Positions 22,756 to 34,960 of a stretch of 64,000 nucleotides of DNA are shown piece by piece (positions within the stretch are counted from its first letter, which is position 1; each line of letters opens with the position of its first letter). The notes under the pieces were generated by a model. It was not told where the DNA came from. It ran no database searches and worked only from the letters and a program-made list of their open reading frames with translations. Position numbers and translations under genes: made by a program. The stretch spans positions 57,852-121,851 of the forward strand of contig QRFJ01006041.1 of the NCBI GenBank assembly GCA_006176705.1. The letters are read 5' to 3'. Source of the DNA: Cocos nucifera (Eukaryota; Streptophyta; Magnoliopsida; Arecales; Arecaceae).

Positions 22756-23951
22756 TAGGGGTGCTACGCGTTTGACCTTAATCAGAAATCAAAACTTATT
22801 TTCTATAAAATCCTAGATCTTGAAATTCTAAAATTTTATATACATATTTTATTTATGAAACCTAAACTTAACTGAGAATTAAGATTATAAAATATATTCG
22901 ATCTAAAATTGAGAATTTTTAGATCAAAGACATCCATAAAATAGGGTTCGGGCTTGGGTAGCTCAATTAGATCTAGCGGTTGATCAAATCGAATCAAGAG
23001 TTGGTTAGGTGGAATTAAGAGAACTTAAATTGACCAGCCTAATAAGATTAAGTCTGGATCAAGGTCAAGTCAAATGAGTGATCGATCAAGTTAAGACCTA
23101 ATTAGGCTCAGTGGTTAGAGTCTGGATTATAGGCTAATACGATATGGTGTCTAAGGTATGTTTGGCAGATACGACCGATTGATTTTTAATTGGAAGCTAC
23201 TCGACTCGAATGCATTCTTATCGAGTTAATGGCATATCCCTTCCATCGATCTTACTTACCTAACCATATTTGTTGGCCCAGTCCTAATTTAAGGTGACTA
23301 ACAATACGAGATAACCCATGCCACTAGGTTAGTCATAATGGTTATGGCTATGTCGAGTCAAGTTTAAAGAGACCTAAATTAAATCTTTCTAAGAAAAGAT
23401 TAAGTCTAAGATCTTCCACCATTATAGATGTGCGGGCCCTTCCCAGGATTGATTGTTCTTGATTGGTCATAGTGGTTAAGTTGCACCGAGAAGATGCAAC
23501 CATGTCTATTAGGCATTGGATGCTATGGGCTAGAGGATGGATTAGGCTCAATAATTCGGATATGGTAAGAGATCTAATTAGGAATCCAATCTATGCAAAT
23601 GGTGGGTCTGACTTAACTAAGGAGTGGATCAATATTCTGGGCATGGTGAGATTCATGAATTAGAGATCAAGTTTGGGTGCACCATGATTAGAGAATCATT
23701 GGACAAGAATTGTTTACTCATTGGCTAACCCATCACCAATAACTGTTAGGTGAGGTGATGAGTCAATTGGTGGGATTGTACCACCCACTAGAAATCAGTA
23801 ATCATGGAGATTTTCGCATCTCTACCAAGGAAGTGTAGGGATTCGAAAAAATAGTGGAAGCTAATTTGTTTAAAAATCAAACTCCTAAATAAATTGGTTA
23901 AGTCTTAATTATAAAATCTAACTAGAAACTTTGACTCTCTACAGAAAAAAA
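22755..23951 (+). other. B3 leader (partial) with putative intron 23156-23944
   Basis: It is colinear with the B1 leader. The donor is CTAAG/GTATGTTTGG (cut after 23155). The acceptor is GACTCTCTACAG, ending at 23944. The gag ATG is at 23952-23954. The proposed intron is 789 bp, almost the B1/B2 length. No ORF is credible. Confidence 0.6.
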
Positions 23952-24720
23952 ATGTTTGTGTCCAACCCAGTAGCCCATATCCTGGACACCCATAGACTGA
24001 CCGGATCCAATTACAAGGATTGACTCTAAAACTTCAAAATTATTTTGGATTCTAAGAAGTTAACTCATGTATTGGACCAGGATCCTTCCACCTTACCAGC
24101 TCGTCCGTCTGCTGAACAGAGAGCATCTCTTGACAAATGGATGGATGAAGATAATAAGGCCAGATACTACATGTTGGGCTCGATGTCTAATGAGCTTCAG
24201 TGTCAACATGAAGATATCAAGACTGCCCACCAAATGTTGGCTCACCTATAAGAGTTGTTAGATGAACAGAGTCATGCAGCCAAATATCAAGTCACTAAAT
24301 GACTATTTAAGGCTAAAATTCATGATGGGCTGTCAGTCCAAGATCATTATCTGATGATGATTAAGGACTTGGAAGAGCTTGAGAAGCTCGGAGTGAAGTT
24401 AGACCAGGATTTGCAGAATGATATAATTTTGCAATCTTTGATTGATGCATATGGGCAGTTTATCATGAACTATCATGTGCATAAACTTCAAAATACTCTG
24501 ACCGAGCTTATGAATATGCTGGTTACTGCTGAGCTTTCTATGAAAGATTCTAAAGGCTCAGTACTTGCTATCTATGAAAAAATAGAAGGTGAAAAGAAAA
24601 AGAAGGTAGAGCTAAAGAAGAAAGCCGCTGACAAAGAAAAGTGTTTCCATTATAATACTAACGACCACTGAAAGCAAAACTATCCTACATACTTGGCCAC
24701 CCTGAAAAATAAGAAGGAGA
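23952..24720 (+). pseudogene. B3 gag (broken)
   Basis: The start reads MFVSNPVAHILDTHRLTGSN, then a stop after NYKD at about 24024. It resumes as LDQDPSTLPARPSAEQRASL and ARYYMLGSMSNEL. Another TAA follows at about 24249. TGA at 24300-24302 matches the B2 position, followed by LFKAK, LEELEKLGVKLDQDL and IILQSLIDAYGQFIMNYH. The knuckle near 24640-24680 is degenerate (second Cys is Tyr, and a stop). It encodes the capsid-like protein of the family, inactive here. Confidence 0.86.
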
Positions 24721-25160
24721 CAGGTCCTTCTAGAGGTATGCTCATTATTGAATCTAACCTTACGATTTCTTCTACATCCAGTTGGGTGCCTGACTCTAGT
24801 TCTAGTGCTCATTTGTGCACTTCTATGTAGGGTCTTGAGGATAGCAGGAGGCTGAGGGATGGTGAGATGATTCTATGCATCAAAAAAGGAGCAAGGGTTG
24901 CTGCTATGGCTGTGGGAACCTATCCTCTTCGACTACCGTCTGGCTTAGATTTAGTACTTAGAGATTATTATTATGTGCCTACTGCAATCAGGAATTTAAT
25001 TTTTGTTTTATGTATAGCACAAGAATGCTATATAATTAGTTTTCTTAAGGACCATTGTAATATTCTTTATGAAAGAAATAAAATTACAAATGATTTTCTT
25101 ATTAACGATCTCTACCAATTACATATTGATGTATCTGTCTTTAATATCAAGTAAAATGTG
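24721..25160 (+). pseudogene. B3 protease region
   Basis: The active-site block reads WVPDSSSSAHLCTSM (about 24783-24825), where the family has DSG; the catalytic Gly is lost. It continues to LRLPSGLDLVLRDYYYVP and NILYERNKITNDFLIND in the ORF 24867-25154. This segment is absent in D and E. Confidence 0.83.
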
Positions 25161-26052
25161 AATGCTATAAGATCAAAATATCTCAGGGATAGTCCAAATG
25201 ATAGGTATCTATGGCACCTAAGACTAGGTCATATAGCAGAAGAAAGGATTAACAAATTGGAGAAAACTAGGCTATTGAGTCCGTTGACTTCTGAGTGATA
25301 TCCAATTTGTGAATCATGTCTTCATGGCAAAATGACTAAGCTTCCTTTTGTAGGACATGGGGAAAGGGCCATGGAACTACATGCCCTAGTACATACTGAT
25401 GTGTGCGGCCCATTTGATGTGCCTGCTAGTGGCAACTTTGACTACTTCATAACCTTTACCGATGATTTATCTCGGTATGGGTATGTGTATCTTATGAGAC
25501 ACAAGTCTGAAGCCTTTAAAAAGTTTAAGGAATTCAGACATGAAATTGAAAAGCAAACTAAAAAACCCTTTAAGGTTCTTCAATCAGATCGAGGAGGTAA
25601 ATACCTTAGTCGGAAATTGCTGGACATCTCAAGCAAAATGGCATAGTCTCTCATTGGACTCCACCTAGAACACCTCAACTCAATGAGTTTCAGAATGGAG
25701 GAATCGGATCCTATTAGATATGGTCCGATCTATGATGAGCTTCACAAACCTTCCTAATTTTTTTTGGGGACATAGTCTGTTAACTGCTATATATTTACTA
25801 AATAGGGTTCCCTCTAAAATAGTTCCTACCACACCATATAAGATATGGCATGATATGAAACCAAGTTTGAGTCATCTCAGAATTTGGGATTGCCCGGCTC
25901 ATGTCAAAAGACAACAAGCGGACAAGTTAGACTATAGGTCCTTTATAGCTCGATTCATAGGATATCCTAAAGAGTCATTAGGATATTATTTCTACATTCC
26001 AGAAGACCACAATGTGATTATGAGTCGGTATGCCATCTTTCTTGAAAAATAG
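25161..26052 (+). pseudogene. B3 integrase
   Basis: It shows RYLWHLRLGH, CLHGKMTKLPFVGHGER, VHTDVCGPFDVP, FITFTDDLSRYGYVYLMRHK, SDRGGKY, a frameshift around 25630, then SMMSFTNLPNFFWGH to HLRIWDCPAHVKRQQ and YAIFLEK. It terminates at TAG 26050-26052, the stop shared with B1, B2, D and E. A stop inside the zinc region (about 25297) is private to this copy. Confidence 0.87.
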
Positions 26053-27350
26053 TTTATTCAAGATGGTGGCATCGAAAAGCAGATCAAGCTCGAGGAAAAA
26101 ATCTCACAAGAGCAACGAGCTAAGGACCCTATGGAAGCAAATCAGGTTGAGCCAATACGAATACTACCTCCTCCACCTCGTAGATCGAAAAGGATTTTCA
26201 TCCCCCTGAGAGGTACTTAGGTACTATTTCAGAGGAAGTAGAGAAAATGTTCCTCGTAGGTAATGGGTTCATGGTGATGATCCCAAAACCTATGATTATG
26301 CGATATCAGATATCGACTCTAAGAAATGGTTAGAGGTAATGAAGATAAAAATTGACTCGATGCACTCAAACCAAGTCTGGACCTTGGTAGATCCACCAGA
26401 AGGTATAACACCTATTGGGTGTAAATGGATCTACAAGAGAAAAATTGGTGCAGATGGAAATTTGAAGACATTCAAAGCTAGATTACTGGCAAAAGGGTAT
26501 AGTCAGTGCGAAGGAATTGACTATCAGGATACCTTTTCGCCGGTAGCCATGCTAAAATTCATCTGCACATTGTTTGCTGTTGCAGCCTGTTTTGATTATG
26601 AAATATGGCAAATGGATGTGAAAATGGTATTCTTAAATAGATACCTTGAGGAAGATATCTATATGGAATAGCCACTAGGTTTCACATCCAGTGATGTTAA
26701 TCACAAAGTATGCAAGCTGCAAAGGTTTATATATGGACTTAAGCAAGCATCTAGAAGCTGGAATACTCGTTTTAATGATGTAATCAAATTATTTAGTTTC
26801 ATCAAGAACGAGGAGGAACCTTGTATTTTCAAAATGGTCAGTGGGAGCACTATTATCTTTCTCGTACTGTACGTCGATGATATCCTCCTTATTGGGAATG
26901 ATATTTTCATGTTGACCATAGTTAAAATATGGTTATCTAAAGAATTCTCCATGAAAGACCTAGGAGAAGCATCCTTTATTCTAGGAATTAAGGTCTATAG
27001 AGATTGACCGAATAGGATGCTAGGTCTTTCACAAAAAATGTACATAGAGAAAGTGCTAAAGAGGTTTAGCATGGAAAACTCTAAGAGGGGATTGATACCC
27101 TTTAGACATGGCATTCATCTCTCTAAGAAAATGTGTCCCAACACACTTAAGGAGATTGAACGCATGAGCAAGATCCTTTATGCTTCAGCAATAGGGAGCT
27201 TTATGTATGCCATGTTATATACACGACCTGATATAGCCCATGTTGTGAGTGTCACGAGTAGATATCAGTCGAATCCAGATGAAGAACACTGGACTTCTGT
27301 AAAATATATCCTTAAGTACTTAAGAAGAACTAAGGATATTATGTAGGTTT
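26053..27350 (+). pseudogene. B3 reverse transcriptase
   Basis: After the TAG come the linker (LPPPPRRSK, frame-shifted), SNQVWTLVDPPEGITPIGCK, DTFSPVAMLKFICTLFAVAA, MDVKMVFLNRYLEEDIYME, a stop at about 26669, IYGLKQASRSWN, YVDD at 26870-26881, then a stop near 27007, LSQKMYIEKVLKRFSMENS and YASAIGSFMYAM. Unlike D and E it keeps the whole segment between RT and RNase H. Confidence 0.88.
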
Positions 27351-27849
27351 TTGGTAATGAAGAACTCCAAGTCCAAAGATATATAGACCCAGATTTTATG
27401 TTCGATATAGATGATCGAAAGTCTACATCTGAGAGTCCATTTGTGTGTGATGGTGGTGCTATCAGTTGAAAGAGTTCCAAGTAGATAGGGATAGCAGATT
27501 CCACCATGGAAGTAGAGTACATCGCTGCGTCAGAAGCTATGAAGGAGGCATTCTGGTACAAGAAGTTCACTGTAGATATTGGAGTGATGCCATCAGATGC
27601 CATTCATCTATACTGCGATAATAATTGTACCATAGCCCTTGCTAAGGAGCCGAGGTCTCACCAAAAATCCAAGCACATCGAGCGGTAATACCACCTCATC
27701 CATGATTATCTTAAGAAAGGTTACGTCGAGGTCAAGAGAGTCAACTCCACAGATAATGTGGCAGATCCACTTATAAAGCCATTGGGCCAGCAGAAGATCG
27801 AAGCCCACCTTGAGAAGATGGGACTTAGATTTGTTGCTAATTGGCTTTA
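27351..27849 (+). pseudogene. B3 RNase H
   Basis: This is the most complete RNase H of the family in the window: ADSTMEVEYIAASEAMKE, HLYCDNNCTIALAKEPRSH, then a stop after KHIER, then DYLKKGYVEVKRVNSTDNVA and LGQQKIEAHLEKMG. It provides the reference for the deletions in B1 and B2. Confidence 0.86.
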
Positions 27850-27864
27850 GGTCAAGTGGGAGTT
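27850..27864 (+). other. Polypurine tract of B3
   Basis: GGTCAAGTGGGAGTT immediately before TGTTAGATATGTG. Confidence 0.82.
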
Positions 27865-29350
27865 TGTTAGATATGTGTGCCCTAGAAATCAGATAGGCTG
27901 ACACTTGTAATACACTTCTAAGGGCAAAATTATAATTTTAACTATAAGTAATAAAATAGATTATTTTCTATCATAGTATGTATTTGAAAGTGTATGTGAT
28001 ACATCCTTTGAGTTAATGGTAATGATAATATTTTCAAGAGTTGAAAATTTAAGACATAAATTTTCATTATTAACTCATAAAATGCTCTCGACCATAGGAT
28101 CATCATGAGGATGGTGATTGATCTGGAAGGTTGGTGTACGATCGCTTCTTTTGGATAGATGAGTCTTGAGTCTATGGTGAGAGACACTAGAGTGAGAGCA
28201 CAGGTACTCATTAGAAAATGAGGGCACTGAGCGTGACCACCTCGAGTAGTCATGAGAAAGTCTACCTTCTCATCAATGACTGGCTCAAAGTTGCAGTAGT
28301 GTGTTTGATTCTTTGACTTGAGGTGCATCGACAGTTCACCTTGAGGGTGTTGTAGTTTGACTACACCATAACTCGATCTCCTAGCCATTCGGAATCCTGA
28401 GGTATATGTTGGCTATAGCATGTTCATTATAGGAATTGGATTACACCAATAGGAGATCTATCTACCTCAGTAGATGAAGAGTAGCCCTATGATGATCATG
28501 AGAATGAAGTCCGTAAGCCCATGGCCATGGTAGAGTAAAATAATAGAAAGAGTTTCTATTATGGTTTTCACATTGGACTTGAATCGAATGATTGATTCAT
28601 ATGATAGAAATTAGGATTTGATGAGATCACCTTAACCCTGATCCAGTCGGAGCTCAAGATAGAGGAACTTAATCACACAGATAACTACATTGAGAGGTTC
28701 GCTTTTAGTTCTGATGGGTTGCCACCATATGCTGCTAGGTGTCACTAGTAGATTTTGGGAGCAATTAGAATGATTTGGATGATCGATCATACTAGTTGTC
28801 TGAATCCAAAAAGTTTTAATCCATCGGAAGGTATTTCAATGATGTTGATAATAGAGATCGTGACATATCCCATTACCATACAAAATTGAACCTAACTAGA
28901 TCATACAAACAAGGATTTGGATCTGGATATCATCAATTGGATTAACCTAGTTCAATTGATTTGAATAAGATTCAATTTGGTTCAAAAAAATTATGCTAGT
29001 ACACGATTGAGCCTAATATTCTCCTTTAACAATCATTAAAGCTTGTCTCGACTGAGCTAAATGTGTTTTGGCTCACTTAGGAATCTTTACTTAGTCTGAC
29101 TGGAGCTTGTCTAGGTTAGAAAATGGTTGTCTTAATTTATGAGATAAATTTGAGATAACATCTGCCATTTTTCATCACCTGCTAAATCTTTTCTTCGGAC
29201 ATTGGTCAAATGTTGATCCTAGATACTTAGACATCTGCCCATGTGTCATGCACCCATAGGAGAGTACCTGGGGACTTGTCCCCTGCTAAAAAGTAGATAG
29301 GAAGGGGGTGCATGCCTAGGGAGACATGTGCCCCATGAGGATAAATGATG

Positions 29351-29372
29351 GAGTCCCATACAGATGGGACTC
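29351..29372 (+). repeat. Hairpin in the B3 LTR
   Basis: The arms GAGTCCCAT and ATGGGACTC flank a 4-base loop, about 200 bp upstream of the TATA box. It is positionally equivalent to the GGAGTCCTTGT hairpin of B1, B2 and B4, with a different inner stem. The copy lies at 32585-32606. Confidence 0.8.
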
Positions 29373-29570
29373 TAGTTGCTTCAGGGGATTAAATTGTGTG
29401 GCACCAAGAAGACTTGTTTGACCCAATCTTGGCGCCACCTAAGGAGAGTTTTGAGGGTCTCTAATTTGATTGGGTCAGATGATGTCATCCCACCAATTAG
29501 AATTAGATCTGATTACACAATGAGTCATGATTGGCCAGGATGATGTGGCACTGTCGGGTGCAGTAAGGTC

Positions 29571-29579
29571 TATATAAAC
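29571..29579 (+). promoter_or_regulatory. TATA box in the B3 LTR
   Basis: CTATATAAA at the position of CTATAAATA in B4. It is duplicated at 32804-32812. Confidence 0.6.
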
Positions 29580-30141
29580 CCTATCTGTGCCTAGAATTCA
29601 ATTCTTCTACCTTTAGCCCATGCCACATAGCCTCTCTTCCTCCTCCATGCCACCCTCTGGTCCTCTCTCTCCTCTCTATGCCCAAGGGCCTTTTGGGCAT
29701 GAAGAAGATGTGATCCAACCAAGTGAAAGGCGTCGGGAAAGAAAGAAGGCAGCACTACTGTAAGAGACAACGATTGTTCTTCAAAAGCAGTTTTGAAGAC
29801 ATTCAAGATCAGATCTAGATCTGATTTTTGGATGATTGATTGAGAAGGAGAAGATCTTTAGATCCTGCTCGAGTGGATACTGGTAGAGGCCAGGAATTTG
29901 CGTGGCTACGTCTAGAACCTCAGATAAACATCAAAATTATCATAGGATAATTTGATTACCTAAAATAAAGATATAATTAAATTAGATTTAATTTTTATTT
30001 TTATTTTTATTATCAGATCAATAATATTAGATCTGAGGAGTCTCAGATCTGATTAAGATCTTAGAGAAAATTTTTGAAATATCTTTTCCGATCCAATCAG
30101 ATCTAAATGAACCTGACCTGGAAAATAGGTTTTTCCATTCA

Positions 30142-30475
30142 ACAACTATGAGGGTAGAGCATCTTGTAGCTTCTAAGGGTCTCCTTGGGATTCTGAGAGA
30201 GCTTTTATCAGAGTAGCTTCTAGTTGAGAGATATTTTTGTATGATGAGTTGAGAGTGGGTGTTCTCCTCTTGTACCTGATTTTTTTTTTCATAGTGAAGC
30301 TTTGCATGCTCCATGGAGGCGAGTCTTTTAGGCTGATCCACGTACTTGATTATTTTTCTTATTTAATTTCTTTCTTCTTCCTACCGCAATAATTGGTATA
30401 AGATGCTGAACAACGGGTATCGAAATTAGTCGATATCCCAATAGATTGGTACCAAAGCGAATTGATACCATAATA
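30142..30475 (+). repeat. C 5' LTR remnant, copy 1
   Basis: It matches the last third of the C 3' LTR (from about 35906): AGAGCATCTTGTAGCTTCT and TGTACCTGATTTT. It ends with three PBS-like units at 30392, 30414 and 30445. Confidence 0.82.
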
Positions 30476-30476
30476 A

Positions 30477-30489
30477 TTAGCATTAGAGC
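30477..30489 (+). other. Probable primer-binding site of C
   Basis: TTAGCATTAGAGC differs from TTGGTATCAGAGC by three transitions. It is the only PBS-like unit absent from the 3' LTR copy, which makes it the best candidate for the real site. The copy lies at 33715-33727. Confidence 0.5.
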
Positions 30490-31415
30490 AAGACACTATC
30501 TGAGTGCAGATTGCAGTAGTAGTGTTAAAGATAGAAGAACATGGAGAAGACAAGTCAATCAAGGTGGAGATTAATAGGTTTGATGGAAAGAATAATTTCT
30601 CCTTATTACAAGCAAGGGTAAAGAATGTCCTCATCCAACATGGGTTGATCTACACTCTCTTGTATGAGAAGATGCTAGCCACCATAGAGGTGAAGGATTG
30701 AAAGTAGATTTAGATGTAGGCGGTGAGCACGATCTTCTTATACCTAGTAGATAATGTCATATCCATGTACTTGGCGAGACTTTCCCAATAGTACTATGGT
30801 TGAAGCTCGAGAAGTTGTACATTATGAAGTCGCTCACAAATACGCTATTCCTTTGGAGGTAGTTCTACTAGCTATGGATGGATGAAGGCTAGAGTGTAAG
30901 AGAGCATCTATCCAACTTCTAGAAGATTCTCACCGACCTCCTCAGTGTTGGCAAAAAAGTTAAGAAGAAGATCAAGACGTTGGTCTTGCTAGCGTCACTT
31001 CCTCCTCCATACGAGTTCTTGGTGACTACTCTTCTAGTGGGAAAGAGCACCATCAAGATGGATGAGATCACTATAGCGATACTCTAGAATGAGGTTGTCA
31101 GTAGGGAGAACCCATCTTCGAGCTTAGATGGCGACAGCTCAGCTTTGATAGTTTCTAAAGGAGCAAGAGGCAGTAGATGGAGTGGTAGAGGATCGCAAGG
31201 AGGATGATCTAGATCCAAGATAAGGGACCAAAGCAAGATCAAATGCTACAGGTGTGACGAGTTGGGGCATCAAGTCAAGGATTGCCCATAACTCAAGGAT
31301 CGGACGAGGGCTACTACAGCGACGGCTAGTAGTGAGTTAGAGGATGATGTCCTGGAGATATCTAATAAGGTATCTAGTTCTTCCTAGTAGTGGATTCTAG
31401 ATTCTACATGCACAT
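30490..31415 (+). pseudogene. C gag, copy 1 (broken)
   Basis: The Copia Gag N-terminus reads VEINRFDGKNNFSLLQARVK and NVLIQHGLIYTLLYEKM, ending at a stop near 30700; then several frames are mixed. The zinc knuckle at 31244-31285 is intact (C-Y-R-C, GH, final C: CYRCDELGHQVKDC). After it comes the linker to WILDST, the start of protease, where the duplication junction cuts. A TTG rather than an ATG opens the ORF, so the true start is uncertain. Confidence 0.8.
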
Positions 31416-33379
31416 AGACACTAGAGTGAGAGTACAGGTACTCATTAGAAAATGAGGGCACTGAGCGTGACCACCTCGAGTAGTCATGAGAAAGTCTACC
31501 TTCTCATCAATGACTGGCTCAAAGTTGCAGTAGTGTGTTTGATTCTTTGACTTGAGGTGCATCGACAGTTCACCTTGAGGGTGTTGTAGTTTGACTACAC
31601 CATAACTCGATCTCCTAACCATTCGGAATCCTGAGGTATATGTTGGCTATAGCATGTTCATTATAGGAATTGGATTACACCAATAGGAGATCTATCTACC
31701 TCAGTAGATGAAGAGTAGCCCTATGATGATCATGAGAATGAAGTCCGTAAGCCCATGGCCATGGTAGAGTAAAATAATAGAAAGAGTTTCTATTATGGTT
31801 TTCACATTGGACTTGAATCGAATAATTGATTCATATGATAGAAATTAGGATTTGATGAGATCACCTTAACCCTGATCCAGTCGGAGCTCAAGATGGAGGA
31901 ACTTAATCACACAGATAACTACATTGAGAGGTTCGCTTTTAGTTCTGATGGGTTGCCACCATATGCTGCTAGGTGTCACTAGTGGATTTTGGGAGCAATT
32001 AGAATGATTTGGATGATCGATCATACTAGTTGTCTGAATCCAAAAAGTTTTAATCCATCGGAAGGTATTTCGATGATGTTGATAATAGAGATCGTGACAT
32101 ATCCCATTACCATACAAAATTGAACCTAACTAGATCATACAAACAAGGATTTGGATCTGGATATCATCAATTGGATTAACCTAGTTCAATTGATTTGAAT
32201 AAGATTCAATTTGGTTCAAAAAAATTATGCTAGTACACGATTGAGCCTAATATTCTCCTTTAACAATCATTAAAGCTTGTCTCGACTGAGCTAAATGTGT
32301 TTTGGCTCACTTAGGAATCTTTACTTAGTCTGACTGGAGCTTGTCTAGGTTAGAAAATGGTTGTCTTAATTTATGAGATAAATTTGAGATAACATCTGCC
32401 ATTTTTCATCACCTGCTAAATCTTGTCTTCGGACATTGGTCAAATGTTGATCCTAGATACTTAGACATCTGCCCATGTGTCATGCACCCATAGGAGAGTA
32501 CCTGGGGACTTGTCCCCTGCTAAAAAGTAGATAGGAAGGGGGTGCATGCCTAGGGAGGCATATGCCCCATGAGGATAAAAGATGGAGTCCCATACAGATG
32601 GGACTCTAGTTGCTTCAGGGGATTGAATTGTGTGGCACCAAGAAGACTTGTTTGACCCAATCTTGGCACCACCTAAGGAGAGTTTTGAGGATCTCTAATC
32701 TGATTGGGTCAGATGATGTCATCCAACCAATTAGAATTAGATCTGATTGCACAATGGGCCGTGATTGGCCAGGATGATGTGGCATTGTCGGGTGCAGCAG
32801 GGTCTATATAAACCCTATCTGTGCCTAGAATTCAATTCTTCTACCTTTAGCCTATGCCACATAGCCCCTCTCCCTCCTTCTCCATGCCACCCTCTGGTCC
32901 TCTCTCTCCTCTGTATGCCCAAGGGCCTTTTGGGCATGAAGAAGGTGTGATCCAACCAAGTGAAAGGTGTCGGAAAAGAAAGAAGCCAGCAGTACCGTAA
33001 GAGACAACACTGTTCTTCAAAAGCAATTTTGAAGACTTTCAAGATCAGATCTAGATCTGATTTTTGGAGGATTGATTGAGAAGGAGAAGATCTTTAGATC
33101 CTGCTCGAGTGGATACTGGTAGAGGCCAGGCATTTGTGTGGCTACATCTACAACCTCAGATAAACATCAAAATTATCATAGGATAATTTGATTACCCAAA
33201 ATAAAGATACAATTAAATTAGATTTAATTTTTATTTTTATTTTTATTATCAGATCAATAATATTAGATCTGAGGAGTCTCAGATCTGATTAAGATCTTAG
33301 AGAAAAATTTTTTGAAATATCTCTTTCGATCCAATTAGATCTAAATGAACCTGACCTGGAAAACAGGTTTTTCCATTCA
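31416..33379 (+). repeat. Second, 5'-truncated copy of the B3 LTR
   Basis: Part of the tandem duplication. It carries its own hairpin (32585-32606) and TATA box (32804-32812) and ends at TTTTTCCATTCA. Confidence 0.92.
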
Positions 33380-33713
33380 ACAACTATGAGGGTAGAGCAT
33401 CTTGTAGCTTCTAAGGGTCTCCTTGGGATTCTGAGAGAGCTTTTATCAGAGTAGCTTCTAGTTGAGAGATATTTTTGTATGATGAGTTGAGAGTGGGTGT
33501 TCTCCTCTTGTACCTGATTTTTTTCTTTCATAGTGAAGCTTTGCATGCTCCATGGAGGCGAGTCTTTTAGGCTGATCCACGTACTTGATTATTTTCTTAT
33601 TTAATTTCTTTCTTCTTCCTACCGCAATAATTGGTATAAGATGCTGAACAACGGGTATCGAAATTAGTTGATATCCCAATAGATTGGTACCAAAGTGAAT
33701 TGATACCATAATA
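33380..33713 (+). repeat. C 5' LTR remnant, copy 2
   Basis: Duplicate of 30142-30475, with the same PBS-like units. Confidence 0.82.
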
Positions 33714-33727
33714 ATTAGCATTAGAGC

Positions 33728-34620
33728 AAGACACTATCTGAGTGCAGATTGCAGTAGTAGAGTTAAAGATAGAAGAACATGGAGAAGACAAGTCAATCAA
33801 GGTGGAGATTAATAGGTTTGATGGAAAGAATAATTTCTCCTTATTACAAGCAAGGGTAAAGAATGTCCTCATCCAACATGGGTTGATCTACACTCTCTTG
33901 TATGAGAAGATGCTAGCCACCATAGAGGTGAAGGATTGAAAGTAGATTTAGATGTAGGCGGTGAGCACGATCTTCTTATACCTAGTAGATAATGTCATAT
34001 CCATGTACTTGGCGAGACTTTCCCAATAGTACTATGGTTGAAGCTCGAGAAGTTGTACATTATGAAGTCGCTCACAAATACGCTATTCCTTTGGAGGTAG
34101 TTCTACTAGCTATGGATGGATGAAGGCTAGAGTGTAAGAGAGCATCTATCCAACTTCTAGAAGATTCTCACCGACCTCCTCAGTGTTGGCAAAAAAGTTA
34201 AGAAGAAGATCAAGACGTTGGTCTTGCTAGCATCACTTCCTCCTCCGTACGAGTTCTTGGTGACTACTCTTCTAGTGGGAAAGAGCACCATCAAGATGGA
34301 TGAGATCACTATAGCGATACTCTAGAATGAGGTTGTCAGTAGGGAGAACCCATCTTCGAGCTTAGATGGCGACAGCTCAGCTTTGATAGTTTCTGAAGGA
34401 GCAAGAGGCAGTAGATGGAGTGGTAGAGGATCGCAAGGAGGATGATCTAGATCCAAGATAAGGGACCAAAGCAAGATCAAATGCTACAGGTGTGACGAGT
34501 TGGGGCATCAAGTCAAGGATTGCCCATAACTCAAGGATCGGACGAGGGCTACTACAGCGACGGCTAGTAGTGAGTTAGAGGATGATGTCCTGGAGATATC
34601 TAATAAGGTATCTAGTTCTT
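33728..34620 (+). pseudogene. C gag, copy 2 (broken)
   Basis: Near-identical to copy 1 and with the same stops, which shows that gag was already broken before the duplication. The knuckle at 34482-34523 is intact. This copy is continuous with the rest of the element. Confidence 0.8.
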
Positions 34621-34960
34621 CCTAGTAGTGGATTCTAGATTCTACATGCACATATCATGTTTGTTGTAGAGAGAAGCAGTTTAACTCTTTAGAAAGCAGT
34701 ATGGGCACTGCTTATCTACCAGATGGATTGAGTTTTGTGATCAGAGGCATCAGGATGGTCAGTTGGAAGACACATGATGGTGTAGAGAGGAGATTGGGGG
34801 AGGTCTGATACATACCCAATTTTAGATGGAATCTTATCTCATTGAGCAGACTAGATTCAAATGACTATAGGTAGGTAGCTGGTGATGGAATCTTGAAGTT
34901 GATGCATGACAATAGGATGATATTAGAGGAGAAAAAAAGATAAGAGGATATTACTATCTA
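34621..34960 (+). pseudogene. C protease region (partial)
   Basis: It reads WILDSTCTYHVC (catalytic DSG-type motif degenerate to DST), EKQFNSLES, LPDGLSFVIRGIR and VRYIPNFRWNLISLSRLDSN, as in the Copia protease and the following segment. Two stops precede WILDST. It is followed by RGYYYLA-like residues, where the integrase region should begin. Confidence 0.72.

Larger units (their letters stand above)
22755..30141 (+). mobile_element. Copia element B3, 5'-truncated
   Basis: Family B on the plus strand: partial leader (from TAGGGGTGCT), gag, protease, integrase, RT, RNase H, polypurine tract and a complete 3' LTR. The 5' LTR, PBS and first ~0.5 kb of leader are missing at a breakpoint with the Tat gag. 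It has many more stops than B1 or B2, so it is older. Its 3' end lies in the 5' LTR of element C. Confidence 0.9.
27865..30141 (+). repeat. 3' LTR of B3 (2277 bp)
   Basis: It starts TGTTAGATATGTGTGCCC and ends GTTTTTCCATTCA. It is colinear with the B1 LTR but clearly diverged, and it lacks the dense W-box cluster. Its hairpin has a different stem (29351-29372) and its TATA box lies at 29571-29579. Most of it (from 28182) is repeated at 31416-33379. Confidence 0.9.
28182..31415 (+). repeat. 3.23-kb tandem duplication, copy 1
   Basis: It begins AGACACTAGAGTGAG inside the B3 LTR and ends TCTACATGCACAT inside the C protease region. Copy 2 follows directly. The two copies differ by about 1% in the parts compared. 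Confidence 0.93.
31416..34653 (+). repeat. 3.24-kb tandem duplication, copy 2
   Basis: It is offset by 3234-3238 bp from copy 1. The junction ...GCACAT/AGACAC... shows at most one base of shared sequence, so it was not produced by LTR-LTR recombination. Confidence 0.93.
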
